Part shown: piece after piece, positions 63,680 through 64,000 of the stretch | How the letters are laid out: each line of letters begins with the position of its first letter | Position numbering within the stretch: position 1 is the stretch's first letter | DNA from: Gammaproteobacteria bacterium | GTDB lineage: Bacteria; Pseudomonadota; Gammaproteobacteria; Pseudomonadales; Pseudomonadaceae | Assembly: GCA_023475025.1 (NCBI GenBank) | Contig: JAMCWB010000067.1 | Span: 62,001 to 126,000 of the forward strand | DNA: 64,000 nucleotides | Direction: 5' to 3' | The notes under the pieces: model-generated | What the model was told of the DNA's origin: nothing | Seen by the model: only the letters and a program-made list of their open reading frames with translations | The model's database searches: none | Translations under genes and position numbers: made by a program

Positions 63680-64000
63680 TTACCGGTTGTTGAGGGCCGG
63701 TCCGCCGTACTTCTTGCGCATTTCCTGCACGGTCCGCAGCTGGGCTGCGGCCTCGGCGAGGCGGGCTGAGGCCGAACCGTAGTCGAACTCGGCGCCTTTC
63801 TCGTTGAGGGCTTTCTCTGCGGCTTTCTTTGCTTCCACAGCAGCTGCTTCGTCGATGTCACCAGCACGGATAGCCGTGTCGGCAAGCACCTTGACCATGC
63901 TCGGCTGAACTTCCAGATAGCCGCCAGAGATGTAATACACCTCTTCACTGCCATCCTGACGAATCACCCGAACCGGGCCCGGCTTGAGGTCGGTGAGCAG
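63680..64000 (-). CDS. atpC: ATP synthase epsilon subunit AtpC (5' end outside window)
   Basis: The frame stays open to the right edge of the window ([19 protein letters not shown]), so the N-terminus is missing; the ATT-type start at 63967 in the track is internal. Visible parts are the end of the beta-sandwich with [24 protein letters not shown] and the C-terminal helical hairpin AKKAAEKAL to [12 protein letters not shown]. Epsilon regulates F1 rotation. It marks the end of the atp operon, transcribed away from the presumed oriC. Confidence 0.95.
   Translation of the reverse strand: MLTDLKPGPVRVIRQDGSEEVYYISGGYLEVQPSMVKVLADTAIRAGDIDEAAAVEAKKAAEKALNEKGAEFDYGSASARLAEAAAQLRTVQEMRKKYGGPALNNR

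Noticed and set aside
1-64000. tRNA, rRNA, prophage or integrated element
   Set aside because: No cloverleaf-like sequence, rRNA block, integrase, transposase or phage gene was recognised on either strand by eye; tRNAscan or similar was not run.

Overview
The window looks like a Pseudomonas-type gammaproteobacterial chromosome, most likely the Halopseudomonas / P. pertucinogena side of the family. This is inferred from gene order and protein resemblance only. Marker blocks are ubiA-phoB-phoR with the pst-phoU operon, dsbG-dsbD next to a response regulator and sensor kinase, divergent zwf/hexR, purE-purK, and glmU next to the end of the atp operon. The glmU-atpC end and a parS-like palindrome at 60.07 kb suggest the right edge lies within tens of kb of oriC.

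Region by region. 0-14.4 kb is phosphate control: partial ubiA, PhoB/PhoR, an orphan response regulator, an iron alcohol dehydrogenase, a cytochrome c551-like gene, then pstS-pstC-pstA-pstB-phoU on the minus strand with Pho boxes before phoB, pstC and pstS. A 1632-bp direct tandem duplication (5524-8787) gives two intact phoU genes, a 3' fragment of pstB and a cytochrome copy without its signal peptide. 14.5-17.4 kb has a hotdog thioesterase, two TRAP permease subunits without their binding protein, and a BrnT/BrnA toxin-antitoxin pair. 17.4-30 kb is a cobalamin locus on the minus strand: riboswitch, btuB, a BtuM-like membrane protein, cobO, cobB, bluB, a leaderless BtuF-like protein, cobD, cobC, cobQ, cobU, cobT, alpha-ribazole phosphatase and cobS. 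It covers adenosylation, lower-ligand synthesis, nucleotide-loop assembly and uptake, but no corrin-ring genes are in view.

30-46 kb holds a Tat/lipoprotein-type TRAP binding protein, uvrD, c-di-GMP proteins, zwf/hexR, an MFS transporter, dsbG, a dsbD broken by an internal out-of-frame deletion, and a QseB/PmrA-like two-component pair. 46-64 kb holds a YbiT-type ABC-F protein, an SbtA-SbtB bicarbonate transporter/PII pair, a 180-bp MITE-like element, purEK, an MHYT kinase with an HD-GYP regulator, an ACR3/BASS-like transporter, several small conserved proteins, TrmO, a COG0523 GTPase whose start codon lies inside the parS-like site, a DUF192 protein, glmU and partial atpC.

No tRNA, rRNA, CRISPR array, prophage or intact insertion sequence was seen. 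The least ordinary items are the tandem duplication, the broken dsbD, the parS/start-codon overlap, two inverted heptamer-repeat loci, the MITE-like element, and the BtuB-BtuM-BtuF-like set without BtuCD. Both the duplication and the dsbD deletion could be assembly errors, and reads should settle that.
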